Source: Aggregatibacter actinomycetemcomitans (GTDB taxonomy: Bacteria; Pseudomonadota; Gammaproteobacteria; Enterobacterales; Pasteurellaceae). Taken from it: a stretch of DNA of 64,000 nt. This document shows positions 38,129-48,436 of the stretch, in pieces (the first letter of the stretch is position 1; each line of letters opens with the position of its first letter). The translations under genes were made by a program, and so were the position numbers. The stretch spans positions 20,147 through 84,146 of the forward strand of contig JACAWG010000054.1 of NCBI GenBank assembly GCA_017160915.1. Direction: 5' to 3'. The notes beneath the pieces are model-generated. The model did no database searches. It was not told where the DNA came from and saw only the letters and a program-made list of their open reading frames with translations.

Positions 38129-38879
38129 ATTCCCTTTGAAACGGCTAAATCTGCGTAACCTGAAGTTGCGCAGATTTACTTTTTTCAGGAAGCTCTCCAC
38201 CAAAAGTGCGGTGCGTTTTTTATGTCGTTTTTTGTTGGCGATGACGGTGATTACCTTCGCCTTTCGCTTCATTCCCATTCCCTATTCCACCTATATGCTG
38301 CAACAGAAAGCGGCGCATTTCTTCTCCGGCGATTTTGACTATGAAACGCGCTACGATTGGGTCAGTTTAGATGAAATTTCCTGGCAAATGCAGCTTGCCG
38401 TCATTGCCGCCGAGGATCAGAATTTCCCCGAACATTACGGCTTTGATTTCAGCGCCATAAAAAGCGCTTTTTCGCACAATCAAAAAAGCACGCGGATTCG
38501 CGGCGCCTCCACCATTTCCCAACAAACCGCCAAAAATCTCTATTTATGGCACGGACAAAGTTGGTTGCGCAAAGCCATTGAAGTGCCGACGACCTTAATG
38601 CTGGAAACCTTGTGGTCGAAAAAACGCATTTTAGAAGTGTATTTAAATATTGCCGAATTCGGGAGCGGTATTTATGGCGTGGAAGCGGCAAGCCGTTTTT
38701 ATTTCAAAAAGCCGGCAAAAAATTTATCGCAAAATGAAGCCGCACTTTTAGCCGCCGTGTTGCCCAACCCAATTATTTACAAAGTCAATGCCCCCGGGCT
38801 CTATACCAAACGCAGACAAATTTGGATTCAACGGCAAATGAATCAACTGGGAAAATCCTATCTAGAAAATATCAATTAA
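38106..38879 (+). CDS. mtgA: Monofunctional biosynthetic peptidoglycan transglycosylase
   Basis: Polymerises lipid II into glycan strands without a transpeptidase domain. The 257-residue protein has an Arg/Lys-rich cytoplasmic start, one TM segment (about 37-56) and the GT51 domain: [14 protein letters not shown] (catalytic Glu), [13 protein letters not shown], and [15 protein letters not shown]. The start lies inside trpR with a weak ribosome-binding site, which points to translational coupling. A USS lies near 38203. Confidence 0.95.
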   Translation: MSKKKIAKFPLKRLNLRNLKLRRFTFFRKLSTKSAVRFLCRFLLAMTVITFAFRFIPIPYSTYMLQQKAAHFFSGDFDYETRYDWVSLDEISWQMQLAVIAAEDQNFPEHYGFDFSAIKSAFSHNQKSTRIRGASTISQQTAKNLYLWHGQSWLRKAIEVPTTLMLETLWSKKRILEVYLNIAEFGSGIYGVEAASRFYFKKPAKNLSQNEAALLAAVLPNPIIYKVNAPGLYTKRRQIWIQRQMNQLGKSYLENIN

Positions 38880-39055
38880 TACGTATTTATTTAAAAATCA
38901 AAAATAAATAAATGACTTAAAAAATCGCCAATCACATCTTATTTAATTAATAAACTCCCCGTTTTCTTGAAAAAAATATCAAACTAAGGTAACTTCTTTG
39001 CTTCTTGTTTATCTTTTATTTTTTAATTAGTTATCTATTTTGGGGAGTATTCACA

Positions 39056-40219
39056 TTGATTAGGCGCATTCAAACCTTTTTCCAGTCAGAAGCCTCAGGC
39101 GGCGTATTACTATTAATTTTTGCCCTCATGGCAATCGTGCTTGCCAACACCGCTTTTAGCCAACATTATTTTAATTTCCTCGACACTCCGGTCAGCATTC
39201 AATTCGGTGCTTTCAGCATTGCCAAACCCTTGTTAATGTGGGTCAACGACGGCTTTATGGCGGTTTTCTTCGTCTTGGTCGGCATGGAAGTAAAACGCGA
39301 AATGCTGGAAGGCTCCCTCTCCAGCTATCAACAGGCAATATTCCCGGCAATTGCGGCAATCGGCGGCATGGTGGTTCCGGCGTTAATTTATTTTCTCATT
39401 GCGCAAGACACGCCTGAAATCCACTCCGGTTGGGCAATCCCGATGGCAACGGACATCGCCTTTGCCGTCGGCATCGTCGCCCTTTTAGGCAAACGCGTGC
39501 CGCTTCCGCTTAAAGTCTTCCTACTGGCGTTAGCCATTATTGACGATCTCGGCGCCATTATCGTTATCGCCATTTTCTATTCCCACGAACTCAGCACGCC
39601 GGCACTGATTATGGCGACCATCACCATCAGTATTTTAGTTGCCATGAACCGTTTTAAAGTCAGTGCCCTCTGTGCTTATATGGTCGTCGGTTTAATTTTA
39701 TGGGCTTCCGTATTAAAATCCGGTGTTCATGCTACCCTTGCCGGTGTGATTATCGGCTTTTGTATCCCGATAAAAGGACGCAACGGCGAAAGCCCGCTAC
39801 ACCAATTTGAACACATTCTTGCCCCCTGGTGTGCCTATTTGATTTTACCTTTATTCGCCTTCTCCAACGCCGGCGTATCATTGGAAAATGTCGGTTTATC
39901 CAGCCTCAACTCACCGCTCACCCTCGGTATTGCTTTGGGCTTAATCGTCGGTAAACCGTTGGGCGTGTTCCTGTTCAGCTATTTATCGGTGAAATTACGT
40001 CTTGCCAAATTACCCCAAGGCATCAACTTCACCCAGATTTTCGCCATCGCCGTACTCTGCGGCATTGGCTTCACCATGTCCATGTTCCTCGCCGGACTGG
40101 CATTCGGCGAAACGCCGCATAACAGCTTCGACACCCTCTCACGCTTAGGGATTTTATTAGGCTCCGGCGTATCGGCTATTATAGGATACGGGCTATTGAG
40201 AAAAACGACGTCGAATTAA
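39056..40219 (+). CDS. nhaA: Na+/H+ antiporter NhaA
   Basis: Exports Na+ (or Li+) in exchange for protons across the inner membrane. The 387-residue protein with about 12 TM segments has the ion-binding Asp pair in [22 protein letters not shown] at the N-terminus and [13 protein letters not shown] are also typical. The TTG at 39056 is chosen as start because GGGGAG lies 8 bases upstream and the product then aligns with other NhaA N-termini. A longer frame from 39005 has no ribosome-binding site. The leader (38880-39055) is A/T-rich; a weak A/T hairpin follows mtgA there. Confidence 0.93.
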   Translation: MIRRIQTFFQSEASGGVLLLIFALMAIVLANTAFSQHYFNFLDTPVSIQFGAFSIAKPLLMWVNDGFMAVFFVLVGMEVKREMLEGSLSSYQQAIFPAIAAIGGMVVPALIYFLIAQDTPEIHSGWAIPMATDIAFAVGIVALLGKRVPLPLKVFLLALAIIDDLGAIIVIAIFYSHELSTPALIMATITISILVAMNRFKVSALCAYMVVGLILWASVLKSGVHATLAGVIIGFCIPIKGRNGESPLHQFEHILAPWCAYLILPLFAFSNAGVSLENVGLSSLNSPLTLGIALGLIVGKPLGVFLFSYLSVKLRLAKLPQGINFTQIFAIAVLCGIGFTMSMFLAGLAFGETPHNSFDTLSRLGILLGSGVSAIIGYGLLRKTTSN

Positions 40220-40227
40220 TATCAACT

Positions 40228-40257
40228 AAAAAGCCTTGCTAAATCGCAAGGCTTTTT
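40228..40257. terminator. Bidirectional terminator, nhaA / excalibur gene
   Basis: AAAAAGCCTTGC (40228-40239) and GCAAGGCTTTTT (40246-40257) form a perfect 12-bp stem with a 6-nt loop between two converging genes. Confidence 0.9.
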
Positions 40258-40258
40258 A

Positions 40259-40477
40259 CTATTTACGGCAAACATTCTCACAAGGAATACCATCATTATC
40301 ACGATCCAGTCGTCCTTCGCCACAAACATTAAGATGGTATTTCGCTTCGGCGCAAGAACGCATTTCCTTACAATATTTCCTTTCATCACAACTAAATTCC
40401 GTATGATTCGCTTTTGCCTTAGCCATAACGCCTTGAGCCAAACAAAGTGCGGTCAAAATTAAAAGTGTTTTTCGCAT
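40259..40477 (-). CDS. Secreted excalibur-domain calcium-binding mini-protein
   Basis: A 72-residue exported protein. It has a signal peptide (MRKTLLILTALCLAQGVMA), then a small Cys-rich domain ending in DRDNDGIPCENVC, the DxDxDGxxCE signature of excalibur domains that bind Ca2+. Six Cys in the mature part could form three disulfides in the periplasm. The start at 40477 is set by AAGGA upstream. A USS is built into the signal peptide (LTALCLA). In other bacteria this domain is often fused to nucleases or surface proteins; here it stands alone. The role is unknown. Confidence 0.75.
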   Translation of the reverse strand: MRKTLLILTALCLAQGVMAKAKANHTEFSCDERKYCKEMRSCAEAKYHLNVCGEGRLDRDNDGIPCENVCRK

Positions 40478-40606
40478 AATAGATTCCTTAGATGAGATTT
40501 TTATAGATAAGGTATAAAAACACAGTCTCACGAAGATAAAAGGCTGTAAGCAAAATTATAGACAAATCGGTGAAGATAAGGAATTTTGAAATACGATACA
40601 AAAAGA

Positions 40607-40632
40607 AAAACCCAGCATTTGTGCCAGGTTTT
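40607..40632. terminator. Terminator downstream of tRNA-Leu(GAG)
   Basis: AAAACCCAGCA (40607-40617) pairs with TGCCAGGTTTT (40622-40632) through a TTTG loop. On the minus strand it gives a stem with two G-U pairs and a T run just after the tRNA. Confidence 0.75.
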
Positions 40633-40637
40633 ATTTT

Positions 40638-40723
40638 TGGTGCTCTGGGCGAGACTTGAACTCGCACGACCTACGGTCACTACCCCCTCAAGATAGCGTG
40701 TCTACCAATTCCACCACCAGAGC
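40638..40723 (-). tRNA. tRNA-Leu, anticodon GAG
   Basis: An 86-nt leucine tRNA on the minus strand. The acceptor stem is GCTCTGG/CCAGAGC with encoded CCA. The anticodon stem CTATC/GGTAG (one T-G) closes TTGAGGG (anticodon GAG, reads CUC and CUU). A long variable arm and a T-arm GAGTTCAAGTCTC complete it. It starts 15 bp after secG, so it is probably processed from the secG transcript, an old arrangement in gammaproteobacteria. Confidence 0.95.
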
Positions 40724-40738
40724 TTAATTTGATAAATT

Positions 40739-41089
40739 TTATTGAGGAATATCGTTGTTTTTTGTGTCTAACACAGCCGGCGCTTGTTGTTGCTGTTGCT
40801 GCTGAATTTGTTCCGCTGTGCCGGATAAATCATCAAACGCGCCTTGTTTTACGTTATTTCTGTGCGAGTTGATGTTGCCGATAACGATACTGATAATAAA
40901 GAAGACAGTTGCTAGAATCGCTGTGGTTCTGGACAGGAAGTTACCTGCACCGGCGGAGCCGAAAACCGTACCGGACGCGCCACCACCGAAAGATGCGCCT
41001 GCATCCGCGCCTTTACCCTGTTGTAACAGGATAAACGCGATAAGGGCAATGGAAACGACCAAATAAATGATTAACAAAGCTGAGTACAT
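40739..41089 (-). CDS. secG: Preprotein translocase subunit SecG
   Basis: Small subunit of the SecYEG channel that eases SecA-driven export. The 116-residue protein has two TM segments (about 3-22 and 55-75), the GKGADAGASFGGGASGTVFGS loop features, and a charged tail. The C-terminus holds a run of seven Gln (about 98-104) encoded by mixed CAA and CAG codons. It lies upstream of tRNA-Leu(GAG). Confidence 0.95.
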   Translation of the reverse strand: MYSALLIIYLVVSIALIAFILLQQGKGADAGASFGGGASGTVFGSAGAGNFLSRTTAILATVFFIISIVIGNINSHRNNVKQGAFDDLSGTAEQIQQQQQQQAPAVLDTKNNDIPQ

Positions 41090-41249
41090 TTTATCTTCTC
41101 TGATTTAGCAAATTCTAATGAAAAATAACGGCGCAGATATTAGCGGATATCTTGTCGTTCCGCAAGTCGTTTTGTGCATTTTTAGGCTGTTTGGTGCAAA
41201 TTCGATCAGAAAAAACACCGCGAAAAACCACCGCACTTTTCCGTTCCCG

Positions 41250-43187
41250 TTAACTTTTCGTGGTTCTCGCTGTTTTCTTTTTGATACCCTGCTTTTTGAC
41301 ACCCGAGTTATGCCGACTTAACTCACGCAAGGCGGAAAAATTAATGTAATGCAATAATTCCGGCAAAAGTTGCGTCAGGTTTTCCATAAATTGCTGATAA
41401 CTCGCCTGTTTGCGGCTAATGCCGTCCAACTGGGATTCCCAATGCGCCGTCATGTCGGGCTGGGTCGCCACATCAGGCAAGGCGTTAATTAGAATTCGCC
41501 CCGCTTCGGTGCTGTGAATATTGCGTCCTTTTTTATACAGAAAACCGCGTTTAAACAACAATTCAATGATGCCCGCGCGGGTGGCTTCGGTGCCCAAACC
41601 ATCGGTTTCGCGTAGGATTTTTTTCAATTCTTTATCCTGCACAAAGCGCGCAATGCCTGTCATGGCAGAAAGCAGCGTCGCGTCGGTGAAGGGTTTCGGC
41701 GGTTGCGTTTTTTTACTGACAATCTCGCCTTTTTCGCAATGCAGTATTTGCCCTTTTTTTACCACGGGCAGCAGCGCGTCCTGTTGTTCATCATCGCTGT
41801 CTTCCTTGCCCCAAAGTTGCTTCCAGCCGGCAATTTGCAAATTGCGCGCCTGTGCCACAAAAGTACCGCCGGAAATATTCAACGTGATTTTGCATTTTCG
41901 GTATTCCGCGTCCGGGCAAAATTGCATGAGATATTGACGGGCAATCAGAAAATACACATTTTGCTCTGCCGGGGTCAAACTCACCGGGCGATTTTTTGCC
42001 GTCGGGATAATGGCGTGGTGCGCCTCCACTTTTTTATCGTTCCAGCAACGATTTTTCTGTTCGGGATCGATGATTTCCGGCAACGGCTGAAATTGGGTTA
42101 AATGAGCGGAAATCGCATTCATCACCGCCATTCGGTCGGCAAAATGTTCTTGCGGCAAATAGCGACAGTCGGAACGGGGGTAAGTAATCAGTTTATGGGT
42201 TTCATACAAGCGCTGACACGTATCCAACACCTCCTGCGCCGACATTCCGAAACGCTTAGCGGCATCGATCTGCAGGGCGGATAACGAATAAGGCAAAGGC
42301 GCCGTTTCTTTTTCCCGCTTGTCCGTGTAATCGGTGACTTCCGCCGGTTGGTCGGTAATGCGTTTTACCACGTTTTCCGCCAGCGCGCGGGATAACACGC
42401 GACCGTCGTCGTCCTGATAATCTTCGCAGGCTTTGCTCGGTTGCCATAACGCGGAAAAAAGTGCGGTCGGTTTTTCAGGTGTTTTTTCGTCCTTCGGATC
42501 CCGCACCCAAGCCAGCACTTCAAAAAAATCTTTCGGTTGGAAATGTTCGATTTCCAAATCCCGACGCACGATTAAACCAAGCACCGGCGTTTGCACGCGT
42601 CCGACGGAAAGCACGCCGTCGTAGCCCGCCTGCCGACCACGAATGGTGTAGGCGCGGGTCATGTTAATGCCGTATAACCAATCGGCTCGGGCGCGGGCTA
42701 AGGCGGAGGTGGCAAGCGGGATAAAATCCCGATTCGGCTGCAATTTTTTGATGGCTTTTTCCACCGCACTTGGATTCAAATCGCTGATTAAACAACGCTG
42801 AATGGCATTGCGTTTTTCCGCCGACAGGTTGAGATAACTGAACACTTCGTCCACCAGCAACTGCCCTTCGCGATCGGGGTCGCCGGCGTTAACCAAAACA
42901 TCCGCTTGTTGCACTAATTTTTCAACAGTTTTCAGCTGCTTGTGGGTTTCTTTTTTCGGAATGAGCTGCCATTTCTGCGGCACGATAGGCAAATCGTCCA
43001 GCCGCCATTGTTTGAAGCGCGCGTCATACGCATCGGGTTCCGCCTGTTCCAGCAAATGCCCTACGCACCAAGTGACACAGTCGTTCTCGCCGCATTTGAT
43101 AAAACCGTCGCCGCGTTGGTGCGGTTTCGGCAGCACATCGGCGATAGCGCGTCCGAGACTGGGTTTTTCCGCTATAAAAAGTCGCAT
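41250..43187 (-). CDS. topB: DNA topoisomerase III
   Basis: Type IA topoisomerase that decatenates DNA. The 645-residue protein starts with the Toprim domain ([26 protein letters not shown]). It carries the active-site Tyr in [11 protein letters not shown] and a basic tail ([15 protein letters not shown]). It is 31 bp from recR on the same strand. The ATG has no clear Shine-Dalgarno sequence. Confidence 0.95.
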   Translation of the reverse strand: MRLFIAEKPSLGRAIADVLPKPHQRGDGFIKCGENDCVTWCVGHLLEQAEPDAYDARFKQWRLDDLPIVPQKWQLIPKKETHKQLKTVEKLVQQADVLVNAGDPDREGQLLVDEVFSYLNLSAEKRNAIQRCLISDLNPSAVEKAIKKLQPNRDFIPLATSALARARADWLYGINMTRAYTIRGRQAGYDGVLSVGRVQTPVLGLIVRRDLEIEHFQPKDFFEVLAWVRDPKDEKTPEKPTALFSALWQPSKACEDYQDDDGRVLSRALAENVVKRITDQPAEVTDYTDKREKETAPLPYSLSALQIDAAKRFGMSAQEVLDTCQRLYETHKLITYPRSDCRYLPQEHFADRMAVMNAISAHLTQFQPLPEIIDPEQKNRCWNDKKVEAHHAIIPTAKNRPVSLTPAEQNVYFLIARQYLMQFCPDAEYRKCKITLNISGGTFVAQARNLQIAGWKQLWGKEDSDDEQQDALLPVVKKGQILHCEKGEIVSKKTQPPKPFTDATLLSAMTGIARFVQDKELKKILRETDGLGTEATRAGIIELLFKRGFLYKKGRNIHSTEAGRILINALPDVATQPDMTAHWESQLDGISRKQASYQQFMENLTQLLPELLHYINFSALRELSRHNSGVKKQGIKKKTARTTKS

Positions 43188-43218
43188 AGAAAGAAACGTT
43201 GGGGACAGGAAAAGAGGA

Positions 43219-43821
43219 TTAGCCGATTTCGCGGCGGCCTAAGAAGGAATGGGTCAGCGTCGTGCCGTCCACCATTTCCAATTCGCCGCCCACCGGAATG
43301 CCGTGCGCAATGCGACTGACTTTGACGTTTTGTTGCAGGCAAAGCTCCGCAATGTAGTTAGCCGTGGCGTCACCTTCCACCGTCGGGTTGGTGGCTAAAA
43401 TCACTTCATTGAAGGATTCCGTTTGCAGGCGTTTTTGCAGCAAATCCAAACCGATTTCGCGCGGACCGATACCGTCCAGCGGCGACAAATGCCCCATCAG
43501 CACGAAATAACGCCCGGAGAACTGCCCCGTTTGCTCGATGGCAAGAATATCTGCCGGCATTTCCACCACGCAAAGCAAGCCCGAATTTTGGCGACGCGGA
43601 TTGCTACAAATGTTGCACACCTCTTCTTCCGTAAAGGTGCGGCAATGTTCGCAATGCCCGATTTTCGACATAGCTTCCGTCAGCCCTTGCGCCAACCGCA
43701 TTCCGCCGCTGCGGTTGCGTTGCAATAAATGATACGCCATACGCTGCGCGGATTTCGGACCGACGCCCGGCAATACGCGTAAACTTTCGATCAGATTTTC
43801 TAACAAGGGGCTGGTTTGCAT
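43219..43821 (-). CDS. recR: Recombination protein RecR
   Basis: Works with RecF and RecO to load RecA on gaps. The 200-residue protein has the N-terminal helix-hairpin-helix ([20 protein letters not shown]), the four-Cys zinc finger (CEHC...CNIC), and a Toprim domain ([15 protein letters not shown]). It follows ybaB, separated by an inverted-USS hairpin. Confidence 0.96.
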   Translation of the reverse strand: MQTSPLLENLIESLRVLPGVGPKSAQRMAYHLLQRNRSGGMRLAQGLTEAMSKIGHCEHCRTFTEEEVCNICSNPRRQNSGLLCVVEMPADILAIEQTGQFSGRYFVLMGHLSPLDGIGPREIGLDLLQKRLQTESFNEVILATNPTVEGDATANYIAELCLQQNVKVSRIAHGIPVGGELEMVDGTTLTHSFLGRREIG

Positions 43822-43852
43822 AAGGTTCTCGATTGATTTGCTTAAAAAATAA

Positions 43853-43886
43853 ACCGCACTTTGCCGTCAATGAAGAAAAGTGCGGT
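43853..43886 (-). terminator. Inverted-USS hairpin between ybaB and recR
   Basis: ACCGCACTTT (43853-43862) and AAAGTGCGGT (43877-43886) form a 10-bp stem with a 14-nt loop. On the minus strand it is followed by TTTATTTTTT. It should end or weaken transcription from ybaB into recR. Confidence 0.7.
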
Positions 43887-43904
43887 CGTTTTTCAGAATG
43901 TTTT

Positions 43905-44234
43905 TTAAAACGGCATTTTGAAGCCAGGCGGTAGAGACATACCGGCGGTCACCGACGCCATTTTTTCTTTTTGTAACTCTTCGGCACGGCGCACCGCATC
44001 GTTAAATGCCGCCGCGATTAAGTCTTCCAACATTTCTTTATCGTCTTCCATTAAAGAAGGATCGATTTCTACACGGCGGCAGTTGTGGGCGCCGTTGATG
44101 GTGATTTTAACCAAACCCGCGCCTGATTCGCCGGTCACTTCCAGTTGCGCAATTTCTTCCTGCATTTTTTGCATACGATCTTGCATTTGTTGGGCTTGTT
44201 TCATTAGATTGCCCAATCCGCCTTTTCCGAACAT
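43905..44234 (-). CDS. ybaB: Nucleoid-associated protein YbaB/EbfC family
   Basis: A 109-residue DNA-binding protein, dimeric in the family. It starts [18 protein letters not shown] and ends in a Pro/Phe tail (LPPGFKMPF), as usual. The start at 44234 gives the standard length; GGAAG lies upstream. It is genetically linked to recR in many bacteria. Confidence 0.95.
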   Translation of the reverse strand: MFGKGGLGNLMKQAQQMQDRMQKMQEEIAQLEVTGESGAGLVKITINGAHNCRRVEIDPSLMEDDKEMLEDLIAAAFNDAVRRAEELQKEKMASVTAGMSLPPGFKMPF

Positions 44235-44421
44235 AAATTTTCTTCCGTTATTAAAAAGTTGAGTAAAAAAGTGCACGCATTTTAGCGAAAAATTTGCCGC
44301 TTGGAAACGATCAAATTTGATTGATAGGTTGTACCGAGGCATTAATCCGTATTACCATTGGGGCTTTTGAAATTCTCCCGGAGAAATGACCGCACTTTTG
44401 CTGAAGCAGGAATAAATATTT

Positions 44422-45492
44422 ATGGAAACCAGACATTACCTTAGTTTTGAAATCGCTTTCGTGGCATTACAGCTTATGCTTTGGGTCTTTGCCCGTACGC
44501 TGAGCTGGATTTTTAATCTGAAGGAAAAAAAACGCCGCCGTTTAACGATTTGGGTATTTGTCATTTTGAATGCCGTGGTGTTAAGCGCGCCGTTACGCCT
44601 GTTTGCCGAAACCTTTATCGTCAGCGCCTTCACCCTCACTTTGTTGCTTTTTTCCGGCTTCAGCAGCGTCATTGTGGGCGTGTTATATGTGTTTTTTAAA
44701 AAATGGGAAAAAGCGCTTAAATGGCTTTATCCGATTATTTTCCTGGGCTTTATCGGACTGGGGCTGTATAACGCTTACACACCGGTGGTGCGCCATTATC
44801 AGGTGCATTTGGACAAACCGATGAAGCCGTTGCGCATCGGTATGGCAAGCGATACCCATTTAGGGAAATTTTTCGGCGGGAAGCAACTGGATAAACTCGC
44901 GGACATTATGCAACGGGAAAAGGTGGATATTATTCTGCTGCCGGGCGACATTATGGACGATAACGTCAACGCGTATTTGGCGGAGAAAATGCAACCGCAC
45001 TTAGCCAAACTGAAAGCTCCCCTCGGCGTCTATGCCACGCTCGGCAACCACGATTTTTTCGGCGATCAGGCGCGAATCGAGCGGGAAATTCGTAAAGCCA
45101 ACATTATTCCGCTGATGGATGAAAGTCTGGTGGTGGATAATCGTTTCGTATTAATCGGACGTAACGACGATCTGGTTACCGATCGCCCTTCCACGGAACA
45201 ATTACTGAAAGGCGTGGATACCAATCTGCCGATTATTCTGTTGGATCATCGCCCGTCGGAAATTGAACAGCACGCCAAATTGCCTATTGATATTCAGGTG
45301 TCGGGACATGCTCATAACGGGCAGATTTTCCCGGCGAATCTGATAGTTAAATTCATCTATCGGTTAAGTTACGGCTACGAACAAATTAACGGCGGGCACT
45401 TCTTCGTGACCTCAGGTTATGGCTTCTGGGGCGTGCCGATGCGTTTGGGGTCACAATCGGAAGTGATGATTATCGACGTGGTCGGAGGTTAA
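44422..45492 (+). CDS. Membrane-anchored metallophosphoesterase (YaeI/YkuE-like)
   Basis: A 356-residue protein with about four N-terminal TM segments (residues about 8-30, 40-60, 65-90, 102-125), then a calcineurin-like phosphoesterase domain. The metal-binding motifs are in order: ASDTHLG, PGDIMDD, LGNHDFFG, and SGHAHNGQ. Such enzymes dephosphorylate lipid or nucleotide substrates at the membrane; the E. coli relative YaeI has been described as a UDP-diacylglucosamine or general phosphodiesterase, so the substrate here is open. AGGAAT precedes the ATG. Confidence 0.85.
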   Translation: METRHYLSFEIAFVALQLMLWVFARTLSWIFNLKEKKRRRLTIWVFVILNAVVLSAPLRLFAETFIVSAFTLTLLLFSGFSSVIVGVLYVFFKKWEKALKWLYPIIFLGFIGLGLYNAYTPVVRHYQVHLDKPMKPLRIGMASDTHLGKFFGGKQLDKLADIMQREKVDIILLPGDIMDDNVNAYLAEKMQPHLAKLKAPLGVYATLGNHDFFGDQARIEREIRKANIIPLMDESLVVDNRFVLIGRNDDLVTDRPSTEQLLKGVDTNLPIILLDHRPSEIEQHAKLPIDIQVSGHAHNGQIFPANLIVKFIYRLSYGYEQINGGHFFVTSGYGFWGVPMRLGSQSEVMIIDVVGG

Positions 45493-45570
45493 AAAGAACT
45501 ATTCTCAACTCCGGGTTTCTGTGTATAATCTGAACGATTTTTTTAATATTTTTAACATTAGGACTCGGAA

Positions 45571-46464
45571 ATGAAAAATTTTTTTAAAGCGACTTTCGCT
45601 TCACTTCTCTTTATGGCTTCCACTCACGCCGGCGCGGTCACGGTTACCGATGCAAAAGGCGAATTTACTATCGATCAAACGCCAACCCGCATTGTTGCGC
45701 TGGAATATTCCTTTGTGGATGCCTTGGCACAAGTGGGCGTAAGCCCTGTGGGGGTTGCCGATGACAACAATAAAGAGCGGATTTTAAAAGAAGTGCGCGA
45801 CAAAATTGAACCTTGGCAATCTGTCGGCAGCCGTTCACAACCGAGCCTGGAAGCCATCGCTGCGTTAAAACCCGATTTAATCATTGCCGATCCTTCCCGC
45901 CATACCGCCGTGTATGACGAGCTGAAAAAAATCGCTCCGACCATGATGTTTGACTCCCGCCATGAAAGCTATCAGGAAAACCTGGAAACCGCACAGAAAA
46001 TCGGTGATGTTGTGGGTAAAGGCGGCGAAATGAAACTGCAAATCAACAAACATAACGAATACATCGAAAACATCGCCAAATCCATTAATGTGAAAGGGAA
46101 AAAAGGCGTATTCGGCACGTCCCGCGAAGATAAATTCAATTTACAAAACGACAACGGCTACGTTGCCAGCTTCTTAGGCGTACTGGGTTTTGAAACGCCG
46201 AAACTACCGAATAGCACGCAAGCCTTCGTGGAAATCAACCTTGAACAATTGGTCATGGAAAAACCGGATTATTTGTTCATTGCGCATTATCGTCAAGAAA
46301 GTATCGCCCGCAAATGGGAAAGCGAACCTTTGTGGCAGGCGATTCCGGCGGTAAAAGCCAAACAGGTGTTCAGCGTTGATTCCGATATGTGGGCGCGCGG
46401 ACGCGGTATGGCAGCCAGTGAAATCATGGCGAAGCAAGTTGAGCAATTTGTGAAGCAAAAATAA
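45571..46464 (+). CDS. fecB: Fe3+-dicitrate-binding periplasmic protein
   Basis: Binding protein of an iron-citrate ABC importer. The 297-residue protein has a signal peptide (about 1-22) and, from memory, close similarity to E. coli FecB (VGVADDNNKERIL, EPWQSVGSRSQPSLEAIAALKPDLIIAD, SVDSDMWARGRG). An extended -10, TGTGTATAAT, lies at 45520-45529. It overlaps fecC by one base (TAATG). No outer-membrane receptor FecA and no FecIR regulators lie in this cluster. Confidence 0.9.
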   Translation: MKNFFKATFASLLFMASTHAGAVTVTDAKGEFTIDQTPTRIVALEYSFVDALAQVGVSPVGVADDNNKERILKEVRDKIEPWQSVGSRSQPSLEAIAALKPDLIIADPSRHTAVYDELKKIAPTMMFDSRHESYQENLETAQKIGDVVGKGGEMKLQINKHNEYIENIAKSINVKGKKGVFGTSREDKFNLQNDNGYVASFLGVLGFETPKLPNSTQAFVEINLEQLVMEKPDYLFIAHYRQESIARKWESEPLWQAIPAVKAKQVFSVDSDMWARGRGMAASEIMAKQVEQFVKQK

Positions 46465-47453
46465 TGTTGGGCGCCGCATTCCGTTGGGGCTTACCCATTC
46501 TTGCACTGGCTTTCCTGCTATGGGGAAGCCTGTTTTTGTATTACCCCATCGCCATCGCCCCGTTAGATGCCTTAAACGCTTTTTTACCCGACGGTGATGA
46601 TTTGGCAAAAATCACCGTGGTGGATTTACGCTTCCCGCGCGCCTTGGTGGCAATCGCCCTCGGCGCAAATTTAGCGGTCGCCGGCGCATTATTGCAAACC
46701 GTCACCCGCAACCCATTAGCCTCCCCTTCCCTGTTAAGCGTCAACTCTGGCGCCGGATTGGCAATGGTCATCGCCAGCGTCCTCAGCCCTTCGCTACTAT
46801 CCGGTTACAGCATTGCTTTAATCGCAAGTGTCGGGGGCGGAATCAGTTGGCTTACCGTAATGCTGATCAGCAATGCCTGGCACGACAATAGCGGCGATCG
46901 CAGTCGCATTATTCTTGCCGGTATCGCCGTGTCCTTACTCTGCGCCGCCGCCACGAAATTACTCTTAATCGTCGCCGATGATAACGCCTTCGGCGTCATG
47001 AGTTGGCTTGCCGGCGGTATCGCCCACGCGCGTTGGAAAGAATGGCATATCATTTGGCCTTTTTTATTATCAAGCGCGTTATTTTGTCTCTTCTTCGCCA
47101 GCAAGCTAAACCTGCTCAATCTCAGCGACGAATCCGCCCGCTCTTTGGGAATCAACCTGTTCCGCTTACGTTGGTATGCCAACATTATGGCGTTACTCAT
47201 CGTCGGTTCCGCCGTCAGCGTTGCCGGCCCGGTGGCGTTTATCGGGCTGCTGATTCCCCATTTGGCACGGTATTGGATCGGTTACGATTTGCGTAAATCC
47301 CTGCCCATGTCCATGTTGCTTGGCGCCATGTTAATGCTCATCGCAGACACCATGGCAAGAGCGGTCAATTTTCCAAGCGAAGTGCCTGCCGGCGCGGTAT
47401 TGGCACTCATCGGCGCACCGGTATTCGTGTTATTTGCCAGAGGAAGAAGCTGA
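46464..47453 (+). CDS. fecC: Fe3+-dicitrate ABC transporter permease FecC
   Basis: A 329-residue FecCD-family inner-membrane permease with about nine TM segments. Motifs: DLRFPRALVAIALGANLAVAGALLQTVTRNPLASPSLLSVNSGA near the N-terminus (read as separate conserved blocks) and GPVAFIGLLIPHLARYWIG, which contacts the ATPase. It is translationally coupled on both sides (TAATG with fecB, TGATG with fecD). Confidence 0.93.
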   Translation: MLGAAFRWGLPILALAFLLWGSLFLYYPIAIAPLDALNAFLPDGDDLAKITVVDLRFPRALVAIALGANLAVAGALLQTVTRNPLASPSLLSVNSGAGLAMVIASVLSPSLLSGYSIALIASVGGGISWLTVMLISNAWHDNSGDRSRIILAGIAVSLLCAAATKLLLIVADDNAFGVMSWLAGGIAHARWKEWHIIWPFLLSSALFCLFFASKLNLLNLSDESARSLGINLFRLRWYANIMALLIVGSAVSVAGPVAFIGLLIPHLARYWIGYDLRKSLPMSMLLGAMLMLIADTMARAVNFPSEVPAGAVLALIGAPVFVLFARGRS

Positions 47454-48436
47454 TGAAAAATGCCTATCATAAATTGCTCTCTCTCGGTTTTTACCCGTTT
47501 GCCATGGTTGCCGTCATTGTCTTATTTATTTTAAGTCTTCGCTTAGGCACTTATACCCTCTCCTTTTCGGAAATTGTCGCGGCGTTTAATTCCGGCGATA
47601 AAAACCATTTCACGCTGATTGAATACCGTCTGCCCCGTGCCTTGCTGGCGATTTTTATCGGAGGTGCATTAGCCGTTTCCGGGGTATTGGTGCAAAGCGT
47701 GGTGCGTAATCCGTTAGCGTCACCGGATATTCTGGGCATTAATAACGCGGCGGGGCTGGTTGCCATCACCATATTAATCTTTTTGCCGAACCTCGCTTTT
47801 TACTGGATTCCGTTATTTGCGTTTGTCGGCGGCGTGCTATCTTTCATCTTGCTATGGGTGATTTGCGGCTTTAATTTCCGCCCCATCAGAATGGCGATCA
47901 TCGGGGTGGCGATTTCCGCCTTGTGGGCGGCGATCAGCCATTATGTAATGCTCACCAACCCGGTGGAAATCAACACGGCAATGCTCTGGCTGACCGGCAG
48001 TTTATGGGGAAGAAGCTGGACTTATGTTGATGTGGTGTTGCCTTGGTTGTGTCTTCTGCTGCCGTTGCCGTTCATTTTTTGTCGCGATCTCGACACCTTG
48101 GGCTTGGGCGAAAACAAAGCCGCCACCTTGGGCGTCCACGTCAACAAAACGCAGATTTTCGTTTTAGTACTGGCGGTAGCGCTCTCCACCACCGCCGTCG
48201 CCATTTGCGGACCTATCGCCTTCTTAGGCTTGGTTGCGCCGCATCTGGCACGCAAATTAGTGGGCGGACGACACCGCACTTTATTGCCTGCGGCATTATT
48301 CATCGGGGCGTTATTGCTACAAATTTCCGATATTTTAGCGCGCGTCATCGATCCGCCGACCGAATTACCGGCGGGCATTCTGACTGCCATCATCGGCGCC
48401 CCTTATTTCTTCTATTTATTGATGAGAACCAAATAA
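47453..48436 (+). CDS. fecD: Fe3+-dicitrate ABC transporter permease FecD
   Basis: The second FecCD-family permease, 327 residues. It has the same blocks as FecC (LPRALLAIFIGGALAVSG, NPLASPDILGINN, GPIAFLGLVAPHLARKLVGG), so the channel is a FecC-FecD heterodimer. The start overlaps the fecC stop and its stop overlaps the fecE start (TAATG). Confidence 0.93.
   Translation: MKNAYHKLLSLGFYPFAMVAVIVLFILSLRLGTYTLSFSEIVAAFNSGDKNHFTLIEYRLPRALLAIFIGGALAVSGVLVQSVVRNPLASPDILGINNAAGLVAITILIFLPNLAFYWIPLFAFVGGVLSFILLWVICGFNFRPIRMAIIGVAISALWAAISHYVMLTNPVEINTAMLWLTGSLWGRSWTYVDVVLPWLCLLLPLPFIFCRDLDTLGLGENKAATLGVHVNKTQIFVLVLAVALSTTAVAICGPIAFLGLVAPHLARKLVGGRHRTLLPAALFIGALLLQISDILARVIDPPTELPAGILTAIIGAPYFFYLLMRTK

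Noticed and set aside
40765-40810. Poly-Gln run in SecG as a phase-variable tract
   Set aside because: The codons are mixed CAA/CAG, not a pure DNA repeat, and in-frame changes would only alter tail length.
48043-48435. N-terminal extension of FecE by 131 codons
   Set aside because: This stretch is the fecD coding region read in another frame. The ATG at 48436, coupled to the fecD stop, gives the exact family length.
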